In this document: in pieces, positions 33,144 through 44,280 of the stretch
How positions within the stretch are numbered: the first letter of the stretch is position 1
How the letters are laid out: each line of letters begins with the position of its first letter
From: Adiantum capillus-veneris
Taxonomy: Eukaryota; Streptophyta; Polypodiopsida; Polypodiales; Pteridaceae
DNA length: 64,000 bases
Assembly (NCBI GenBank): GCA_014529385.2
Contig: CM043944.1
Span: 181,125,311 to 181,189,310, forward strand
Direction: 5' to 3'
Translations under genes and position numbers: made by a program
The notes under the pieces: generated by a model
The model's database searches: none
Told to the model about the DNA's origin: nothing
Seen by the model: only the letters and a program-made list of their open reading frames with translations

Positions 33144-33460
33144 TGCACAGGATTTGTGAGGCCGTTGACATGGGGAGTTCACTAAAGTATATGTAACATA
33201 GCACATGTGTTCAACAGAAGGGATTTTATATTCTTGTAAAGTTGCAGAAACATGTGTAGATAAGGCCTATAAGGGGTACTTTTAATCCATTCTAGTGAAC
33301 GCACGTGATATAGGTAAATTTTACATAGTGAATGCTCCGGACCTTTGAACACAAAGAAAGGGGGGGAGCTCTAATTACATCTGAGTGAAAAGAAGTGGAA
33401 TTTGTACTGTCATGTTGCATAAAGATTTTCTTTCACTTAATCTAAAAAAAAATTGGTATC

Positions 33461-34259
33461 CTGGGGTGCAAACAAGGCCATATAATGCAAAAAAAGGGGT
33501 GGCCACAAGCGCGCGTAGTGAGCCATCCAAAACTGCTGGATGGGCCATATGTGGGCCCTTGTGGCCACCCTTTTTTTGCATAATTAGGCTATTGCTGCAC
33601 TCCAGAACCCTGGAAAAGATGAGATGAACCTAAAATTGAACTTTTCAAGCACATTATGCCTTCCTTCAACTCAACTTACTAGTTCCCTGCACCAAAAGGG
33701 CAAATCACATTGGACAGTATAAAAATCTAGTCTCATGCTGCATAAACATCTCGTTTCATCAAATATTAACATTCTTGCTATTATAAGGGGCAGACAAGGC
33801 CATATAGTGCAAAAAAAAGGGTGGCCACAAGAGCGCGTAGGTGAGCCATCCAAAACTGTTGGATGGGCCATCTGCGCGCCCTTGTGGCCACCCTTTTTTT
33901 TGCATAATTAGGCTATTGTTGCACTCCAGGACCTTGGAAAAGGTGAGATGAATGTAAAATTTAACTTTTCAAGCACATTAAGCCTTCCTTCAACTCAACT
34001 TACTAGTTCCCTGCACCAAAAGGCCAAATCACATTGGACAATATAAAAATCTAGTCTCATGCTACATAAACATCTGGTTTCATCAACTATTAACATTTTT
34101 GCTATCCTAAGGGGCAAACAAAGCTAGAAAATGCAAAAAAAAAAAGGGTGGCCACAAGGGCGCGCAGATGAGCCATCCAAAACTGCTGGATAGGCCATCT
34201 GCGCGCCCTTGTGGCCACCCTTTTTTTTGCATTTTCTAGCTTTGTTTGCCCCTCAGGAT
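33461..34259 (+). repeat. Three tandem hairpin (foldback) units
   Basis: Three imperfect palindromes, each about 145-157 bp, lie at 33461-33605, 33786-33929 and 34103-34259, with centres 323 and 327 bases apart. Each has stems built from AAAAGGGTGGCCACAAG and GCGCGCAGAT with a loop around CCATCCAAAACTGCTGGATG. The third also pairs GGGGCAAACAAAGCTAGAAA across its ends and is almost perfect. The intervening 180 bp (TTCAAGCACATTA-GCCTTC) are repeated too. They look like MITE or foldback elements amplified together by tandem duplication; no transposase is present. Confidence 0.85.
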
Positions 34260-35029
34260 GGCAAAAAGGTTAATATTTGATTTAAATTTAACTCTTCATG
34301 GCCAAAACCACTTAACTTAAAACACATGGATAAACCGAAAAGCCAAATACTATGGAGACAGTAGACACAACTCTTAATCATTTTGTCATTGCAAAGTCAT
34401 CTGAAATGATGTGAGCCTCTACAACTTCCTGAATAGCCTCCAACGCTATTGCTTGCATTTTATACTGATTTCCATAGCTTTGAAGTACCTCCTTCACCGT
34501 GTGAGCATATTTTTGATGCATGGCCATGATTCAAATGTTACGTTTTTTTTTTTTTTTAATTTAAAATTTTTTTAAGTGTTGAACTTTTCGGTTGTTTTCA
34601 ACAGCTTCTAGATTTCAATCGGCTCCGAATCTGTCTGGGCTTGTCTCACATGAATTTGTTCATCTCATCGCATTCTTCGACCATAATGTGATGAGAAAAA
34701 ATCATATCTTGCTCGCATTCTCCAGAAATCAACGTGCAAGTTGACAATTTATTTAAAAATGATGTAAAACATGCATTTTTTATTTTTTTCTTAATCTACG
34801 GGCTCCAACGAGCATTAAAACCATGGAATCTGAAAATACTCAAATAACCATTGTTTTTTATTGTGTTAATGACTGTATTTCCTACATACAAAACTTTCCC
34901 AAAATCTCGCCCTAACACCTTCAAAAGTGGCTTCCAAGGAGTGTACTCGGTCAAAATTTGAAACTGAAGAAAAACAATCAGAATGAACTCCTAGATTGTG
35001 TATAAAATTTAGAATAACCAAAATTTCCT
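34260..35029. other. AT-rich inner part of left arm
   Basis: Apart from the small minus-strand ORF at 34378-34527 no coding is recognised. Homopolymer runs of A/T differ slightly from the right arm. Confidence 0.4.
34378..34527 (-). CDS. 49-codon ORF with weak histone-H3-like helix pattern
   Basis: The minus-strand frame starts at the first of two nearby ATGs and reads MAMHQKYAHTVKEVLQSYGN, then residues 21-49 ending ...EAIQEVVEAHIISDDFAMTK before a TGA. V-[KR]-E-[VI]-x-Q-x-[YF] followed about 18 residues later by A-[IL]-Q-E-x-x-E-A-x-[IL] recalls the first and second helices of histone H3. Basic tail, loop L2 and third helix are missing. The identical frame is at 38440-38589 in the right arm. 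It may be a coincidence in a short helical peptide. Confidence 0.2.
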   Translation of the reverse strand: MAMHQKYAHTVKEVLQSYGNQYKMQAIALEAIQEVVEAHIISDDFAMTK

Positions 35030-35785
35030 TCAAAAAAAAGTTATGCTAAAAATTTGAAAATAGCCCCCCATTGGACTCCCCACAACGATAGAAGTCACAG
35101 GGTTCAAGGAGAGGTATGGTGTCACAAGTGCATGGTGGGACAGCAATGTGCATAATGCATCAAACTTGACAACTTTAGGATTTCCTTGGGTCATCAGTCT
35201 CCAAATACTAGCAAAAGTCTGGTAGGAATCTGGTAAGGCATCAAGAACAGTCTGCACAAGGGAACTGTCCGAAATGACTTCACCTGCAGAAATGAGTTGC
35301 TCATTGATATCCTTGACACTAGCAAGGAAAGTGTCAATATCATCTTCCTCATGCATAATCTTCGACTCTAGCTCTTTACGCAGCAAAGCAATTTTAGCCT
35401 CATTGCGGCTTGCATAAAGACCTGCTAGAATATCCCAAGCCTGTTTTGCAGATTTTGCTGAACGGATGTGAGGAATAATGGTGCGCTTCACAGACAACGC
35501 AATCAATGCATGAGCTTGCGCATCCTTAACATCCCAACGAGCTTGTTCTGCCGTAGGCAAAACAACTCTAACAGCTGCAATCCTTGTAGCAAGACCTGCA
35601 ACATCCTCAACATCGCCTACATCTTCAGAACCAGGACGTACATCAATGCCCTGCACAATGTTCCAGACACCTTTTGACACAAGAACATGTTGCATCATAT
35701 AAGCCCACATAGGGTAGTTGTCCCCATCCAACCTGTCCTCAGCAGCAAACATCTTGAACACATCTGTGTTGTTGTTGTCAGCCAT
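35030..35785 (-). pseudogene. Copia gag crossing the palindrome boundary
   Basis: The open frame extends to 35845, but the copia-like start is MADNNNTDVFKMFAAEDRLD at 35785. It continues with DGDNYPMWAYMMQHVL, AKQAWDILAGLYASRNEAKI, LESKIMHEEDDIDTFLASVK, LISAGEVISDSSLVQTVL and LDALPDSYQTFASIW, an almost complete Ty1/copia Gag core. Copia character stops near DALCTLLSH; the last 35-40 codons lie in the left arm (35140 and below) and have no gag features or zinc knuckle. A 5' LTR and primer site lie upstream in the spacer. The right arm carries the same tail sequence but not the gag, so the frame is unique in the window. Confidence 0.85.
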
Positions 35786-36133
35786 GGTAAATGCTGCACC
35801 TGATGTGAAAACTGTCCGAAAATAGGAGAAATGGAGCGGGAACAACTTGTGCTATATAGCACAAACCGTAGAAGACTATAAGGCACCTGTTATGCAGAAA
35901 ATGACACTGACAGAAAATCTGCACAAAATGACGAAATAGCTTGTGCAGTACTGCCCATAGTGGAAACGGAGGCCGAAATGAGCCCAAATCAAAATTCTGA
36001 GCAGACCAAATTCTTCGAGCTGACCCAAAATATTTGTCGACCTACGAACGCTCGCCAAAGCTCACTGAAATCAGAGAAAGTGAGCAGGCGTGTGCTAGAG
36101 CAGTTGGCGACTAAGCCCGGGAGGACGTGACCT

Positions 36134-36145
36134 GCTCTGATACCA
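36134..36145 (-). promoter_or_regulatory. Primer-binding site (tRNA-Met) of spacer copia
   Basis: Minus strand TGGTATCAGAGC lies two bases from an LTR ending AATTCCAACA and about 350 bases before the gag ATG, as expected for a copia element. Confidence 0.9.
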
Positions 36146-36147
36146 AT

Positions 36148-36558
36148 TGTTGGAATTAGCGTTGCAGAGAAACACACACAGCTTGGAGAAGACGAAGGAA
36201 GCTCAAGGCACACAATAGAGAGTGTGTTACTTAGTGTGCAATGGAAAGATAGATAGCCCTAGAGTGATGGGCGTATATACAATGCACGGGGGGAAAAACC
36301 TCCTAAAGAGGGAAAAAATGCCCCGGCGGTCCTAGTGTGTTCACACACATCACTACCACATGTATATGGTAACATTTTTTTAGACACATGTAGGATGTGG
36401 ACCTAGGAGGTCACTTTCTCTCTCTAGCTTTTGGAAAGTGAAGGGAGTAAAGGGGTGTGGCCACATCAGCAAAAACGTGGGTCACTAAGAGCCAAAATTT
36501 GACTTTTTTTCAAAAAAGTTATTTTTACTTATTTTTGACTTAAAATTCCCTCCCAACA
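36148..36558 (-). mobile_element. 411-bp 5' LTR of spacer copia
   Basis: On the minus strand it runs from TGTTGGGAGGGAATTTT to GCTAATTCCAACA, with inverted ends TGTTGG...CCAACA. A TATA-like TGTATATACG lies near 36270-36280. Only this LTR is in the window, since the element is cut at the palindrome boundary. Confidence 0.75.
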
Positions 36559-36639
36559 TATATACACATCAAAAAATCAATTTTTGACATTTTTTAAAAC
36601 CTACAAACACTAAAAGTCCACTTTTTCAAAAAAAAAACC

Positions 36640-36885
36640 TTTGTTCTCTCCTCCTCCTTCCTCCTCTCTCCCTCTCCTCTCCCTCCCTACCCCCTTCTCT
36701 CCTCTTCCTCCCCTCTCTCTCCCTCTCCCCCCTCTGCCCCCTTCTCTCCTCCCATGTTCCTCTCCTCTCCCTCCCTACCCCCTTCTCTCCTCCTCCTCCC
36801 CTCTCTCTCCCTCTCCCCCTCTGCCCCCTTCTCTCCTCCCATGTTCCTCCCTCTCCTTCCCCCCTCTTTCTTTTCATTCTTTGCT
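36640..36885 (+). repeat. Polypyrimidine tract with about 88-bp tandem repeat
   Basis: A 240-base C/T-only stretch, interrupted only by CATG/TACC islands, includes two near copies (about 36679-36766 and 36767-36850) sharing CCCTCCCTACCCCCTTCTCT and GCCCCCTTCTCTCCTCCCAT. Long homopurine-homopyrimidine tracts of this kind can form triplexes. The Arg/Glu/Gly- and Pro/Ser/Leu-rich frames predicted across it are artefacts. Confidence 0.9.
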
Positions 36886-37826
36886 TCCTCACGCAACAAC
36901 TGCCATGGTGCTCACGGACATCACAAATCGTATCCCTCCACCACCATGTACTCCGCACAACAAAAGTGTACATATTGCTTGTCCGCAGTGTTTGCACCGA
37001 AGGCCGCACGTGAGGGTGAGTAGAGGTCATCCCAAGATCGTCATACTGTCGGTGAGATGAATGTGTATGGTTCTTCAATATCTTGGGAGGGGATAAGTAG
37101 GCTTGTTAGGCTATTGCAATTGGTTGTGTATGGGTGCAGGTGCTTCTTTGCATTCGTGGATGCACGAATGTCAAGCTAGCTCTTCAGCTCAAAACAGTGG
37201 CATTACAAGAAACAGTGGGTGCAGGTTAGAGAGGTCAAGTGTCACCACTTTTTCTCTAAAACAGCCTTCTTTGTTACATCTTGCAGGTAGGTGCTTCAAA
37301 TCTATCCTTATTAGAGGTGGGTAATCTCATCCTAATGCAAGAATGGCTCAAGGAACTAGCATAACATGAAGCTTTTACGGTGGCACAAAGCTCTCCTCAA
37401 GCAATGTGGCTCCCACTACACCAAAAATCACTATGCTAACATGGAGAGATCCCTAGTAGGACAATACAACAACTTTTCATCAGCAGCACACCCTTTCCTA
37501 ACATGAGGGCACCCCCACCAGAGATATTTTTATATGATAGGTCACCCCATGAGCATACCATGTCATGGAATGGATGTAAGAACTATGACTGCACTACCCC
37601 TTGGAAGTTGTTCACGAATGTATGTTAATCAAAGTTAATGAGAAGAAGTTTGGACTTTTTTGTTTGTTGATGTGTAAGAGCACTCTTGGTCTACCATATT
37701 TTAGATTGTTTGATAAGTTAAATAAGATTTGTAGTCATTTAAAGTGTCATTTTCTTTTGGTAAGATTGTACATGAGAAGACATGATAAAGTACAAGAGAT
37801 CTTGACGGAATAAACCTCGATGAGAT
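36886..37826. other. Right part of spacer, no gene recognised
   Basis: Frames at 37103-37324 and 37601-37813 lack motifs. The latter (LGLPYFRLFDKLNKICSHLK) stops 13 bases before the right arm begins. Confidence 0.4.
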
Positions 37827-38439
37827 TCCCACCATGCACTTGTGACACCATACCTCTCCTTGAACCCTGTGACTTCTATCGTTGTGGGGAGTCCAATGGG
37901 GGGCTATTTTCAAATTTTTAGCATAACTTTTTTTTGAAGGAAATTTTGGTTATTCTAAATTTTATACACAATCTAGGAGTTCATTCTGATTGTTTTTCTT
38001 CAGTTTCAAATTTTGACCGAGTACACTCCTTGGAAGCCACTTTTGAAGGTGTTAGGGCGAGATTTTGGGAAAGTTTTGTATGTAGGAAATACAGTCATTA
38101 ACACAATAAAAAACAATGGTTATTTGAGTATTTTCAGATTCCATGGTTTTAATGCTCGTTGGAGCCCGTAGATTAAGAAAAAAATAAAAAATGCATGTTT
38201 TACATCATTTTTAAATAAATTGTCAACTTGCACGTTGATTTCTGGAGAATGCGAGCAAGATATGATTTTTTCTCATCACATTATGGTCGAAGAATGCGAT
38301 GAGATGAACAAATTCATGTGAGACAAGCCCAGACAGATTCGGAGCCGATTGAAATCTAGAAGCTGTTGAAAACAACCGAAAAGTTCAACACTTAAAAAAA
38401 TTTTAAATTTTTTTAAAAAAAAAACGTAACATTTGAATC

Positions 38440-38589
38440 ATGGCCATGCATCAAAAATATGCTCACACGGTGAAGGAGGTACTTCAAAGCTATGGAAATC
38501 AGTATAAAATGCAAGCAATAGCGTTGGAGGCTATTCAGGAAGTTGTAGAGGCTCACATCATTTCAGATGACTTTGCAATGACAAAATGA
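38440..38589 (+). CDS. Right-arm copy of the 49-codon H3-like ORF
   Basis: Mirror of 34378-34527 with the same predicted peptide (VKEVLQSYGN; AIQEVVEAHI). It sits about 120 bp from the nearest hairpin unit. Same caveats: short, no third helix, possibly chance. Confidence 0.2.
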   Translation: MAMHQKYAHTVKEVLQSYGNQYKMQAIALEAIQEVVEAHIISDDFAMTK

Positions 38590-38706
38590 TTAAGAGTTGT
38601 GTCTACTGTCTCCATAGTATTTGGCTTTTCGGTTTATCCATGTGTTTTAAGTTAAGTGGTTTTGGCCATGAAGAGTTAAATTTAAATCAAATATTAACCT
38701 TTTTGC

Positions 38707-39507
38707 CATCCTGAGGGGCAAACAAAGCTAGAAAATGCAAAAAAAAGGGTGGCCACAAGGGCGCGCAGATGGCCCATCCAGCAGTTTTGGATGGCTCATC
38801 TGCGCGCCCTTGTGGCCACCCTTTTTTTTTTTGCATTTTCTAGCTTTGTTTGCCCCTTAGGATAGCAAAAATGTTAATAGTTGATGAAACCAGATGTTTA
38901 TGTAGCATGAGACTAGATTTTTATATTGTCCAATGTGATTTGGCCTTTTGGTGCAAGGAACTAGTAAGTTGAGTTGAAGGAAGGCTTAATGTGCTTGAAA
39001 AGTTAAATTTTACATTCATCTCACCTTTTCCAAGGTCCTAGAGTGCAACAATAGCCTAATTATGCAAAAAAAAGGGTGGCCACAAGGGCGCGCAGATGGC
39101 CCATCCAACAGTTTTGGATGGCTCACCTACGCGCTCTTGTGGCCACCCTTGTTTTTGCACTATATGGCCTTGTCTGCCCCTTATAATAGCAAGAATGTTA
39201 ATATTTGATGAAACGAGATGTTTATGCAGCATGAGACTAGATTTTTATACTGTCCAATGTGATTTGCCCTTTTGGTGCAGGGAACTAGTAAGTTGAGTTG
39301 AAGGAAGGCATAATGTGCTTGAAAAGTTCAATTTTAGGTTTATCTCATTTTTTCCAGGGTTTTGGAGTGCAGCAATAGCCTAATTATGCAAAAAAAGGGT
39401 GGCCACAAGGGCCCACATATGGCCCATCCAGCAGTTTTGGATGGCTCACTACGCGCGCTTGTGGCCACCCCTTTTTTTGCATTATATGGCCTTGTTTGCA
39501 CCCCAGG
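38707..39507 (-). repeat. Right-arm copy of the three hairpin units
   Basis: Hairpins at 38708-38864, 39038-39181 and 39362-39507 mirror the left-arm units in reverse order. The second has a stem mismatch (CCACCCTTGTTTTTGC) not in the left arm, and the first has different A/T run lengths. Confidence 0.85.
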
Positions 39508-39824
39508 ATACCAATTTTTTTTTAGATTAAGTGAAAGAAAATCTTTATGCAACATGACACTACAAATTCCACTTCTTTTCACTCAGATGTAATTAGAGCT
39601 CCCCCTCCTTTCTTTGTGTTCAAAGGTCCGGAGCATTCACTATGTAAAATTTACCTATATCACGTGCGTTCACTAGAATGGATTAAAAGTACCCCTTATA
39701 GGCCTTATCTACACATGTTTCTGCAACTTTACAAGAATATAAAATCCCTTCTGTTGAACACATGTGCTATGTTACATATACTTTAGTGAACTCCCCATGT
39801 CAACGGCCTCACAAATCCTGTGCA

Positions 39825-40070
39825 CTAAACATTAAACACTAGAAATCGACCAAACAAGGAGCCAATTTTTACTTCCTTGTGTCCACCTAGTGTTCTTGTG
39901 AAACACATTGCTAATGATATATATTCAACATCCCCAAATGAGGACATCGTGACAAAGTTTATGATCCACTTTAATAAGAATAACCATTTAATCTTAATGA
40001 TTAAACTGAAATCAAAATATTGCTTGAATTTCTTCAAGGTGGAGTGATTAAGACTTGCGACTTGAATCAT
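39825..40070 (-). pseudogene. Right-arm copy of possible copia Pol trace
   Basis: Predicted peptide identical to that at 32898-33143 (SSFGDVEYISLAMC). Same weak basis. Confidence 0.2.
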
Positions 40071-40238
40071 CGTACAGGCAAATCAAAATATCCATAAAAG
40101 TAAACAATATTTCTCAGATCTATATGAAACTTCAGTAATCTAAATTAAATACTCTCACTCAATGCGACACCATTTAACAAAAAAACATATTTATATTGCA
40201 TTTATAGAGGAATCCAGCCTCATGAAAAATAATTACAA

Positions 40239-40526
40239 ATGGAGACAATGTTGTTGCTGTTAGGCTTATCTTACAAGTATTTGTCTTCCTCATCTAGAGA
40301 TTCATATACACTTGAGTATTTGTGTGTCTATGACACTAGGGAAGATAGTAGTACTATATGGATGGCTTCTATGAGAGCTCCTAAAGAGTCCCTATTGGTT
40401 CAAGATTCTAAAAAACACCTACTATTCTTATCAAAATCTTTTAACATGGTAGTGAAAGGTTCCTCAAGGAACAAAAATAGAGTGATTTCCATCTCTGCAC
40501 ATGGTTTCTTGCTCATGTCCTCTTAA
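40239..40526 (+). CDS. Right-arm copy of the unknown 95-codon ORF
   Basis: Same length as 32442-32729 and one predicted residue different (APKESLL here, APRESLL there). No domain recognised. Confidence 0.2.
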   Translation: METMLLLLGLSYKYLSSSSRDSYTLEYLCVYDTREDSSTIWMASMRAPKESLLVQDSKKHLLFLSKSFNMVVKGSSRNKNRVISISAHGFLLMSS

Positions 40527-41763
40527 AACAAGTTGAATCTGTAAGTAAACAAAAGATTATGTGAGCACAAAGTTATAAAGTACAAAATGATATCATTCCA
40601 ATTATCTAATGACAATTATATGAAGAATAAATTACAAGAAAAATCTTTGACGACTCTCCATAGATAACACAACTTACTTACATTGTGAGACTCAAATCAC
40701 ATGCTACACAACTATAGATGGCGCACCAAAGTCATCAACAAAATAGCACCACCCAGTGTTATGAGGTGTGAAGCCTAAACACTGAAATCCATAAAGAGGT
40801 TAATTCTCTCTAGCATGATAAACTTAAAGATGGAGATGATGTTAAGCTCTGAATGTAAGCTACAAGGGTAGTTTTATTACCATTCTATCTTTATGTTGGA
40901 GATGAACCCTTGCAATGCCCACGCGATATTCACACCTCCTATTGTTGTGGTATGCAACTCATGTGAGCTCATACTTTTGCCACCTTCGGGAGTAGAGGTT
41001 TCCATGTAGTGTGAGTGAATGAAAGTAGAAGGAGTAGAATCTTGTTTCATGTTGTAATGGAGATGAGAGAAGGGAGAGGAGCTAGCTTGGTGTGAAACTA
41101 TGTGGTGGGTAAGGGGAAGAGATGGAGGAGGAGCTTGCTTGGTGCTACAATGGAGGTGGGAGAAAGCTAGCAGACAGATAATGATGGACTATAGGGGGTG
41201 CATGTGGTTGTTGTAGCAATGGAGAGCTTGGAAAAAGGTTTGTAGAGAGAGAAAAACACTTTTTAGCTATAGAATAGGTTTGGAAAGACTTTGGAGGGTG
41301 AAAATGATGTTTTGATTTGTTTTTAAAAAAAAACAATTTTTTGGAATTTTTTAGTGCACGTTTTTAACTTTTGAAGGTCAAAAATACTTTTTTGACCATG
41401 AAATAGGTTTGGGGACCTTTTAAGGAGGGAAAACTTGAAATTTGAAATTTTTTGAAAATTTGAAATTTTTTGTGTATTTTTAAATCCGGGCCAAAAAGTG
41501 GGGGAAAAGAGGTCAAAGTGGTCCCCCCCCTCTTTCCCCTAGCCACCTCCCTTACCTTCTTACTAGGTAAGAGACAATTAAGAGGTGTAAGGCTACCTTG
41601 TCCCCCTACTTTTTTGAGGGTATAGAGTGTGTCCACCACCCTCTTCCTATTGGCTGACCTCTAATTAACCTTAATCCCAAAGGGCCCCTAGAGGGTTCAT
41701 ATTTTTCCTAATGCACTTTCTCATAGATTCAAGAAACCGCAAGCATAAACTCACTTGGCACTT

Positions 41764-41843
<80 letters not shown>

Positions 41844-41899
41844 TTTTCTTGAAGAGAGAGATATATATATTTTTATGTATCCAAACATATGAAATGAGC

Positions 41900-41959
<60 letters not shown>

Positions 41960-42220
41960 TATTTATGTATCCAAACATATGAAATGAGCAAAAAAGAGAG
42001 AGATAAAATGAGATATATATATATATAGATATCTCTTTTTTATTATTATATTCATCCGAGGTCAAATATGTCCTCTGGGACTAAAGTTACATGTGATGTA
42101 GTATGTGTGCGAATTACAAGTGATTCTTGATGCTCCAAAATTATGATGATGAGAGTCACAATGGAAAGTCCACACTCTAGCTGGGAGAGGAACCGTGTAG
42201 GTCTAAGTCATGGCTAAAAA
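40527..42220. other. No gene; mirror of 30792-32430 with altered microsatellites
   Basis: AT-rich, non-coding. GA arrays at about 41767-41842 and 41903-41957 differ in length and flanks from the left arm; an extra TCTTTTTCTTGAAGAGAGAG separates the first array from ATATATAT. The poly-G run of the left arm is only about 8 C here (41521-41530). This region accounts for a 44-base change in mirror offset. Confidence 0.6.
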
Positions 42221-42426
42221 TGTGAGAGCATCAAGTTCGGATGTGACCAAATGCTGGGCAGTCTAATAGTGTGTGGTACTAAGTATCATGCCAAGGGTAG
42301 GACCAGGTAGGGCCAAGGGTCAGGATGGACATGCAATCAAGAGGGTCCCTATGTTTAGCAGGCCAAGGGCCTATATAGAGCATGGTTGGGTGGTGATGAG
42401 CATGCTCCAATCCCCTATGTCTTACA
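42221..42426 (+). mobile_element. Right-arm copy of the 206-bp LTR
   Basis: TGTGAGAGCATCAAG ... CCCTATGTCTTACA, exactly the same length as the left copy. It is followed at 42428-42439 by TGGTATCAGAGC. Confidence 0.75.
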
Positions 42427-42427
42427 T

Positions 42428-42439
42428 TGGTATCAGAGC
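42428..42439 (+). promoter_or_regulatory. Primer-binding site (tRNA-Met), right-arm copy
   Basis: TGGTATCAGAGC one base after the 206-bp LTR. Confidence 0.9.
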
Positions 42440-43370
42440 TCAGGGGGAGAGCTATAAAGGAAGGGGGAAGATGGCCTTGCATGGCTTGTTTGCATCTCTC
42501 TCTATATTTATATATCTCTTAGCTTACAGAGTGAAGGACTGGCTGTGTGCTACAAAGGCCATGCAAAGCATGCATGAAGCAGACACCACTCATGCAAAGG
42601 AGGTCCCGCTTGTGAAGCGAGAAGTTCACAGCCATGTGCAAGTTCTCTACATAGGCGGGAGGAGCTAAGGTCGAGGCCGCACGTGAAACTACCCTAGAGT
42701 CGAGGAAGGAAAGTGAGTAGAGCAACAAGCTTGGGCATGCTGAGGGTGTGGCTGAGTTTGCACTATGATGGGGGTTAACTCCCATCACAAGGCCAAGGGC
42801 CGTGGATCATCATAGTGCCATCTTCATCGCTTGTTTTCTCTACAAAGCAGCCGCAGCCCGCCATCAAACCTGTGGGAGGAGCAAGCCCTTTAGGGGGGAA
42901 GGGAGTGTACCCACACTCGGCATCCCCCTTCTCTTCTCTTCAAGTGGTTATCAGCTTGCAACATTACTTCATAGCCAGAAAACCACTGGAGAGGGGGAAA
43001 GGGGAACCCATCCAGAACACAACACAATGCCTTACTATAGCCCAAGGTATACACAGCACCCCAATCCATTAGAGTGCACCTTCAAAACTTGACGCTATCC
43101 GCAAGAAAACCACTGCTTACATGACCATACACACATACGCTTTGCAATGCACCAAACAAAACTGATCATTCCGCTTTTCTCAACTCACAGCCTTCCACAT
43201 GCACACAACCTCTCTCTATCTCTCTTTGCACAACAAACCTCGGGGAGGGGGGGGGGGACACACATGCCGACACACGCCCGGAAACACACACACACAAGTA
43301 GAGGAGAGAAGGGGGAAGGGGGAGTCGATGCCATGAGATAGTAATGATGGATTTACTAGCATCAACACAA
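42440..43370. other. Mirror of the 29641-30572 internal remnant
   Basis: No motif. The poly-C tract of the left arm appears as a shorter G run (about 43242-43258) interrupted by one A. Confidence 0.4.
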
Positions 43371-44267
43371 CCATGTAAAAAACTTCTCAGTCAGCATAGC
43401 TTCAATGAGCTCAAAATACGGATCCTGCAACCCTCTCTAGCTATCCGTCCCCACCCAAAATGGGCAAAAAAGTCCTTGTAAATGCATGAGAACTCTCTCT
43501 TATAGGAGGTGCCAACCCAAAAAAAGAAAAAAAAAGTGGGCTCATCTGCTCGTGTAGCCCTCTATGAGTCTTTTTTAGCATTGCTTACACTTGGCATTAC
43601 CCCTTTTTAGACACATTAGCATGCCTCGCCACCTCGGCAAGCTTCCTCTCTCACTCCTATACACATGACTCCTCCCCTTGTCCTTTGTCCACTTTGAAAT
43701 GCCCTCTTGGCTGCCCACTTTGTCCAGCTTGGCTTGGGCTATTTTCCACCTCTCTCATAACCCCGTATGAACTCTCTCTCACATGCCCTCCCTATGAATT
43801 TTTTCTTCTTCCTCTTCCTTACCCTCATTCCCTGCTAGCTCTCTCCACTTTCAAAGGTGTTTGAGGCCTTGGGACTGAGGCTTTGGGACTGAGGCTTGGG
43901 ATAGGTAATGCTTTCTACAAAGTTTATGTTATGCTCGTGATGCATGAAGTTTTCCATGTTCATTGCATCACCTAGGTCACAAGGAACACAAATATTGTAT
44001 TGTACCAAGTCTCTCTTAATGGGAGAACCTATAATACAAATGCCTATTGGAGGGGGGACCGGCTCCACATAAATCTGGTCCTCCATTGTTGTCATGTTCT
44101 CTAAACTCTCTCTCTTGCAAAAGTATTATTCATGCCAAGTTAACTAAATGCTATGTTTATGTTGCTACCATCAATTAAGTTCACACTCTATGCTCATAAA
44201 TTAATTTGACAAAAGTAATTTCTCTAATTTTCGCTACTCTCAAAGTTAATAGGCCATTTCCATTACA
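43371..44267 (+). mobile_element. Gypsy B 5' LTR, right-arm copy
   Basis: Ends CCATTTCCATTACA before the primer site. The outer boundary is uncertain, as in the left arm. It carries the mirror of the 86-codon frame at 43835-44095. Confidence 0.45.
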
Positions 44268-44268
44268 T

Positions 44269-44280
44269 TGGTATCAGAGC
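44269..44280 (+). promoter_or_regulatory. Primer-binding site (tRNA-Met) of gypsy B, right arm
   Basis: TGGTATCAGAGC, perfect match, directly after the LTR. Confidence 0.9.

Larger units (their letters stand above)
7563..35140 (+). repeat. Left arm of giant imperfect inverted repeat
   Basis: The whole 27.6-kb segment recurs in reverse complement at 37827-63686. The inner end is fixed by TCCCACCATGCACTTGTGAC (minus strand here) and the outer end by GAAAGAATGTAAATAG. Open frames pair one to one, for example 17166-18152 with 53004-53990 and 32442-32729 with 40239-40526. This arm keeps two segments of about 892 and 968 bp (near 26280-27171 and 27603-28570) that the right arm lacks. Confidence 0.97.
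35141..37826. other. Asymmetric spacer between palindrome arms
   Basis: This 2686-bp segment is present once. From left: gag of a copia element (minus), its leader, primer site and 5' LTR, an AT-rich stretch, a polypyrimidine tandem repeat, and about 900 bp with no recognised feature including a 70-codon frame 37601-37813. The arm sequence begins on each side at TCCCACCATGCACTTGTGAC. Confidence 0.9.

Noticed and set aside
33461-34259. CRISPR-like array
   Set aside because: Units are 325 bp apart, palindromic, only three in number and in eukaryotic DNA; nothing fits repeat-spacer architecture.
36626-37078. 150-codon Arg/Glu/Gly-rich frame and its Pro/Ser-rich opposite-strand partner
   Set aside because: Arises from a polypyrimidine tract with an internal tandem repeat; no domain and both strands are open.
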